From NCBI GenBank assembly GCA_013115145.1, contig JAAPAO010000577.1:1-22493 (forward strand): DNA of 22,493 nt, written 5' to 3'. Below are positions 19,002-22,493 of this stretch, piece after piece (positions within the stretch are counted from its first letter, which is position 1; each line of letters opens with the position of its first letter). A program made the translations under genes and the position numbers. The notes under the pieces are model-generated. The model saw only the letters and a program-made list of their open reading frames with translations, had not been told where the DNA came from and did not search any database. The DNA comes from Perkinsus chesapeaki (lineage: Eukaryota > Perkinsozoa > Perkinsida > Perkinsidae).

Positions 19002-20326
19002 AGTTTAAACCACGAAAGATATCTTTCAACACTAAAGATGGATTAAGGTGCTGCACCGCTGAGGATAAGCTAAATCACCGAATATGGAGCAAAAAGTGTC
19101 ACCACCATCAAATGAACCCTGCGATCATCATCATCGGATACTTTTTCTTTCAAATCATCATTCCCTGTTATTGGTTATATAAACCCACATTGCCGTCCAT
19201 GAAGAAGTCATTCACTCTAACTTGTATAATTATCGTTTATTTCAAGCGTCGCCACCTTAGCAACATCTTAACTTACGTGGCTCTCATATGTGACAGGGAG
19301 TTCTGTCACCTCATATTATCAATAAAATAATAATAAAGGTACAGGGAAGTAGATAATGTCATTTTATTAGAATAGGCTATGTCAGGCTTCTATGTGGGCT
19401 TCTAGTGTTATGATGATATCAGTATAACTTAGTCAATGTAGGTAGCTGAGAATGGTTATCTTTTCACTGTTCTTTATAGTTGCACAGTTCGCTATTAGCT
19501 ACACGGTGATCTGCACAGTTGCACGCATACGTTACGGTTTACATGCTTTACCTTGGAAGGTTACTTATACCACACCACCACAACAAGACAGATGATAAAA
19601 TATTCTCTTCGTCGTGGTACGTGCGCTCGCTCAACTGATCATCTTTTGAAAAAGAAGAGTCACACTGACTACATCAGCTGTTGAGGCTTGCTGCTGCTGC
19701 TGCTGCTGGTGTATGTAGCCGTTGTTAACATAATAAATTCACATTTACGGAAGGTATACAGAATAATAATACAAGTATTGAATAACACCCCAGCCTCCTC
19801 CTCCTCCGCACATCTAATTATATCGAAGAATGGGTTGTTAGATCTTGTCTACCAATAGTATGCTCTTAGTATCCATTAAGGTAATATCTCATTATACTTA
19901 GCAATCTTGGGCCACTTTAACTGTATGATAATGTCTTCTTCACTTTTATGATGTAAATAAACTCTACATTCCTACTCCATCACTCCACGGCTCGGTTGAT
20001 GGCTGATGATGATGTCTTGTTGTTGTTGTTGTATAATTGTTTAATATGGTGTATGGCACGACATACGACTAGTATCAGCATCAGCAGACAGCACTTCATA
20101 ATTTAATAAATAGGTGATCTATCACTAAGCATTATTGATGATGTGAACTCTGTAACTATTAAACTAAAATAGGTATTAGTATATATGAAACCATGAATAG
20201 GCAATTAAATGAATAATAGTAGTGTTATGATTATCAAACACATGACCTATGTGTATGATAAAATAATAATAAAAATAATTTAAGTATCGATTATGATGAT
20301 ATACAACAACAAAAATAATAATGAAC
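19002..20326. other. 1.3-kb spacer, GC-richer in its first half, no supported gene
   Basis: This lies between the start of the secreted-protein gene and the 3' end of the GT2 gene. The part 19020-19700 looks more balanced in base composition and has fewer triplet runs than the genes. It contains a perfect 7-bp hairpin (GTGACAG 19290-19296, CTGTCAC 19303-19309), repeated TGCACAGTT words near 19481-19526, and a CTG run near 19690-19708. A 72-codon hydrophobic frame at 19112-19330 starts with ATG but has no recognisable family, and the hairpin falls within it. I leave it uncalled. The second half returns to GTT/ATA-rich DNA. No tRNA or rRNA signal was found. Confidence 0.55.
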
Positions 20327-22426
20327 TTAGACCTTATCATTATTATTATCAACCCATACTGTGAACCAATCAACATCTGTATGTGGTGGGCATGGTGGTA
20401 TATCTCTGATCTCATCTTCTCTAACACCAATTTTGATATTAGTCCTTTCATGACTATATACTAATAAGTTCTGACATAATGCACCAAGACGGAATAATAA
20501 ACCATTAAGTCGATACCATGGAAATAGCATATATCTAAAATATGGCAGAAACAAATACAACAACACATATTATCATCATTTATATTAATTATTATTATTA
20601 TCATTATTATTATTACGTGCATAATGTGGACCTTAACTCTTTACGTTCTCGAAGCACAACTAATTGAAATACAGCAACAGCTATATATAATACTGTATTG
20701 AATATCATAGTCATTAATATTAGACCTAACCAATCACGTAATAATAAACCACATAATAAAAATACTCTTAACCAGTCTAATATAACAGCAAGTAACTGAT
20801 GATAAGGAGCAGCAGCAGCAGTACGATAACAACAACAGTGTTATGCGTTATTATTCACTTTTTTACTTCTTGTAGGAAATATGGTTTTAAAGCCAAACTA
20901 GCTTTATGACAAAATGACGCTGGATGAAATACTTCAAAGAAATATGAGAAAGTCTTCTTGTGTGATGTTAACTCCCAAGACTTAACACGTTGACGGAATA
21001 ATACCTAATAATAGTAATGGGTAGTATCAGCGTTAGTGTGGCAGCAGCAGTAGTTATTGATAATAATAATAATTACCATCCATGAATCTGGTGCATATGT
21101 TGGTACTATTGCTTGGGCACATGATATAATCTTAGAATCATCTCTTTTACGTAATAATGATAAACCCATATACATATCTTCACCATTAAATACAGTATCA
21201 TGTTGATAGAATATCTCATCTAATGTTTCCCTATCCCATAATGCTATAGCACCGTGACATGATAGACACCTTGCCATTTTAGCCTGGAATAGTTTATGTA
21301 CAGCAGCCATCTTATATTCAATATCTTGACATTTAACTAATATATTAGGATTACCATCTGGTGATGCTGCTGTTATAGGAAAGTGTACCTTAATAATATG
21401 TACCATTATTATTCTTAGTGTTCTTGTTGTTGTTGTTAGTATTACAGCTTTAATAGTAGGATCTTTCATAAGCTGCTCTTGAGGTATATGTAAATCAGAT
21501 GGTAATGGTACATCATCATCAATAATAACAGCATACCTATCAATAATAATACCGTAATATAATAACACTTATTAATACGTGAATGTCGGTATCCTGCCAT
21601 TAGCTTCAAGATATGGTATCCAATACTTATTACACCAATAAAATGCAAATGTTTTATTCCCTTCAGGTGTATATAAATAATTAATATCTGGATGAACTTC
21701 CTGTGTTGCCCATTGCGTCTGATCTTGCGGTAATAGACTAGGACCATTATCACATACAAATATATGACTTGGTGGGAATACATTCATAGCTGATCTTAAT
21801 GTATTAGTGAATGTATTATATCTTTCATCTGTCATAGTTGATAAGTGACAAGCTATCATTAAACAACAATTGCTAGTTATATTCTGTTCCAATACCTGAT
21901 CACAATTATTATTATCATCATCGTCGAATGAGTATTACAAATTCAATGCTTTTAGTATCTGTACTATTACTACTACTATTAACATCAGACACCTCATCAT
22001 CATCACCATCAATGATTGATAATATATCATCATAACCACCTTCACTGGGTATATCATCATCATTAGTTGTTGAAGAGCTATATGTTATCTTATTATCCTC
22101 TCTCGCGGCTTGACCAGCCTCAGCAACTTCAGCAGCTGCTGCTGTTTTTAATACATCCTATACAATAATAATGCTAATTTATTATTATAATAATAATTAT
22201 ATCATTACTACTTGTATATGTCTACTAAATAGGGGAGCACTGGGCCATTTAACAACAATACATGCTATTAAGAATAACATAACATCTAATAAAACATCAA
22301 TAAATATAAGTAAATCTAACCATGTTGATACTTCCCATATAGATACATTACCAATAACTGCTTCTAATACCTATAACAACAAGATCATCATCAGCTACTG
22401 TACTTCACAATAAAAAGGTGGTATAA
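20327..22426 (-). CDS. Membrane GT2 glycosyltransferase (processive-synthase type), 5'-partial, at least 9 exons
   Basis: An integral-membrane family-2 glycosyltransferase of the cellulose/chitin/hyaluronan synthase type, likely to build an extracellular or wall polysaccharide from a nucleotide sugar. Exons: 22426-22404 (uncertain, partial), 22370-22212, 22157-21939, 21895-21579, 21536-21446, 21388-21077, 21004-20867, 20795-20617 and 20534-20327. The N-terminal part has hydrophobic helices (LLIFIDVLLDVMLFLIACIV), then an acidic Asp/Ser linker. The catalytic domain shows HIFVCDNG (first Asp), AVIIDDDVPLP (Asp cluster for metal and UDP), NGEDMYMG (catalytic base Asp) and RQRVKSWE in place of the usual Gln-x-x-Arg-Trp. 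At least two membrane helices follow (LLAVILDWLRVFLLCGLLL, LILMTMIFNTVLYIAVAVFQ), then a cytosolic tail. The intron 21445-21389 (57 nt) is stop-free and in frame, so it is easily mistaken for coding. The product cannot be told from sequence. The true start lies beyond the window. Confidence 0.86.
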
Positions 22427-22427
22427 C

Positions 22428-22493
<66 letters not shown>
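22428..22493. repeat. (TAT)22 microsatellite at the right edge
   Basis: Twenty-two TAT units run to the last base. On the minus strand, the strand of the GT2 gene, the array reads (ATA)n and directly abuts an AATAATAG 3' splice-like site, so it is probably in an intron of that gene, unlike the coding array at the left edge. Confidence 0.93.

Noticed and set aside
19112-19330. 72-codon hydrophobic plus-strand frame
   Set aside because: No family, no clear signal peptide cleavage, and an internal perfect hairpin. Length is within chance for this GC-richer stretch.
20176-20566. Overlapping minus-strand frames at the GT2 3' end
   Set aside because: Only the frame ending at 20327 continues the GT2 protein through the 20617/20534 splice; the other is a shadow.
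1-22493. tRNA, rRNA, snRNA, CRISPR or transposon signatures
   Set aside because: No B-box-like GGTTCGAATCC, no U6/U1-like core, no spaced direct repeats with unique spacers, and no transposase, reverse transcriptase or terminal inverted repeats were seen by eye. A covariance-model search would settle the RNA question.
1-22493. Dinoflagellate/Perkinsus spliced-leader sequence as a taxonomic test
   Set aside because: No TTTTGGCTCAAG-like sequence was found in the window, but leaders are encoded elsewhere, so absence is not informative.

Overview
The window looks like a compact, AT-rich nuclear DNA segment from a flagellated unicellular eukaryote. Support: short GT-AG introns in most genes, Asn/Gln/Asp-rich low-complexity protein segments built on AAT/CAA/GAT triplets, and eukaryote-type products (a DHX33-like helicase, BRX1, a TPR-J protein). 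The taxon cannot be fixed by eye. A small secreted protein at 18564-19001 resembles families I recall from Perkinsus-type alveolates, so an alveolate (perkinsozoan-like) source is my low-confidence guess. The window starts and ends inside trinucleotide microsatellites, so it may be a contig broken at repeats.

I rebuilt twelve genes by hand, ten full-length and two running off the ends. Layout: a 5'-truncated SpoU/TrmH RNA 2'-O-methyltransferase (2-718, +); an unrecognised 5-exon gene (798-2274, -); an 11-exon DHX33-like DEAH/RHA helicase (2482-5254, +); an intronless isocitrate lyase (5518-7209, -); a compositionally odd spacer (7210-8204); an unrecognised 4-exon gene (8205-8878, -); the ribosome-assembly factor BRX1 (9107-10410, -, 6 exons); imidazolonepropionase HutI (10529-11956, +, 5 exons) diverging from BRX1 over 118 bp; a 13-exon charged coiled-coil protein (12038-14435, +); a 151-residue protein with a Ser-Gln-Asp-Tyr-Gly-Trp motif (14537-15219, +); a TPR plus J-domain co-chaperone (15422-18124, +, 7 exons); a small secreted protein (18564-19001, -); a long spacer (19002-20326); and a multi-exon membrane GT2 glycosyltransferase (20327-22426, -) that runs off the right end.

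There is no operon logic. By role there are two ribosome/nucleolus genes (DHX33-like, BRX1) and an RNA methylase, two carbon/amino-acid metabolism genes (glyoxylate cycle, histidine breakdown), two possibly axonemal genes side by side (12038-15219), a chaperone, and two surface/secretory genes (the secreted protein, the GT2).

No mobile element, CRISPR, tRNA or rRNA was found, and I see no clearly new multi-gene system. The most interesting content is the intron architecture. Of 56 introns inferred by hand, 54 begin GTA and 32 begin GTAATA; about half of the downstream exons begin ATA or GTA. Several introns are 26-45 nt, some are stop-free multiples of three that hide inside open frames, and two contain tandem repeats that supply arrays of possible 3' splice sites. 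Two spacers are visibly richer in G+C than the genes around them. All exon coordinates come from reading-frame continuity and family knowledge, not from transcripts.
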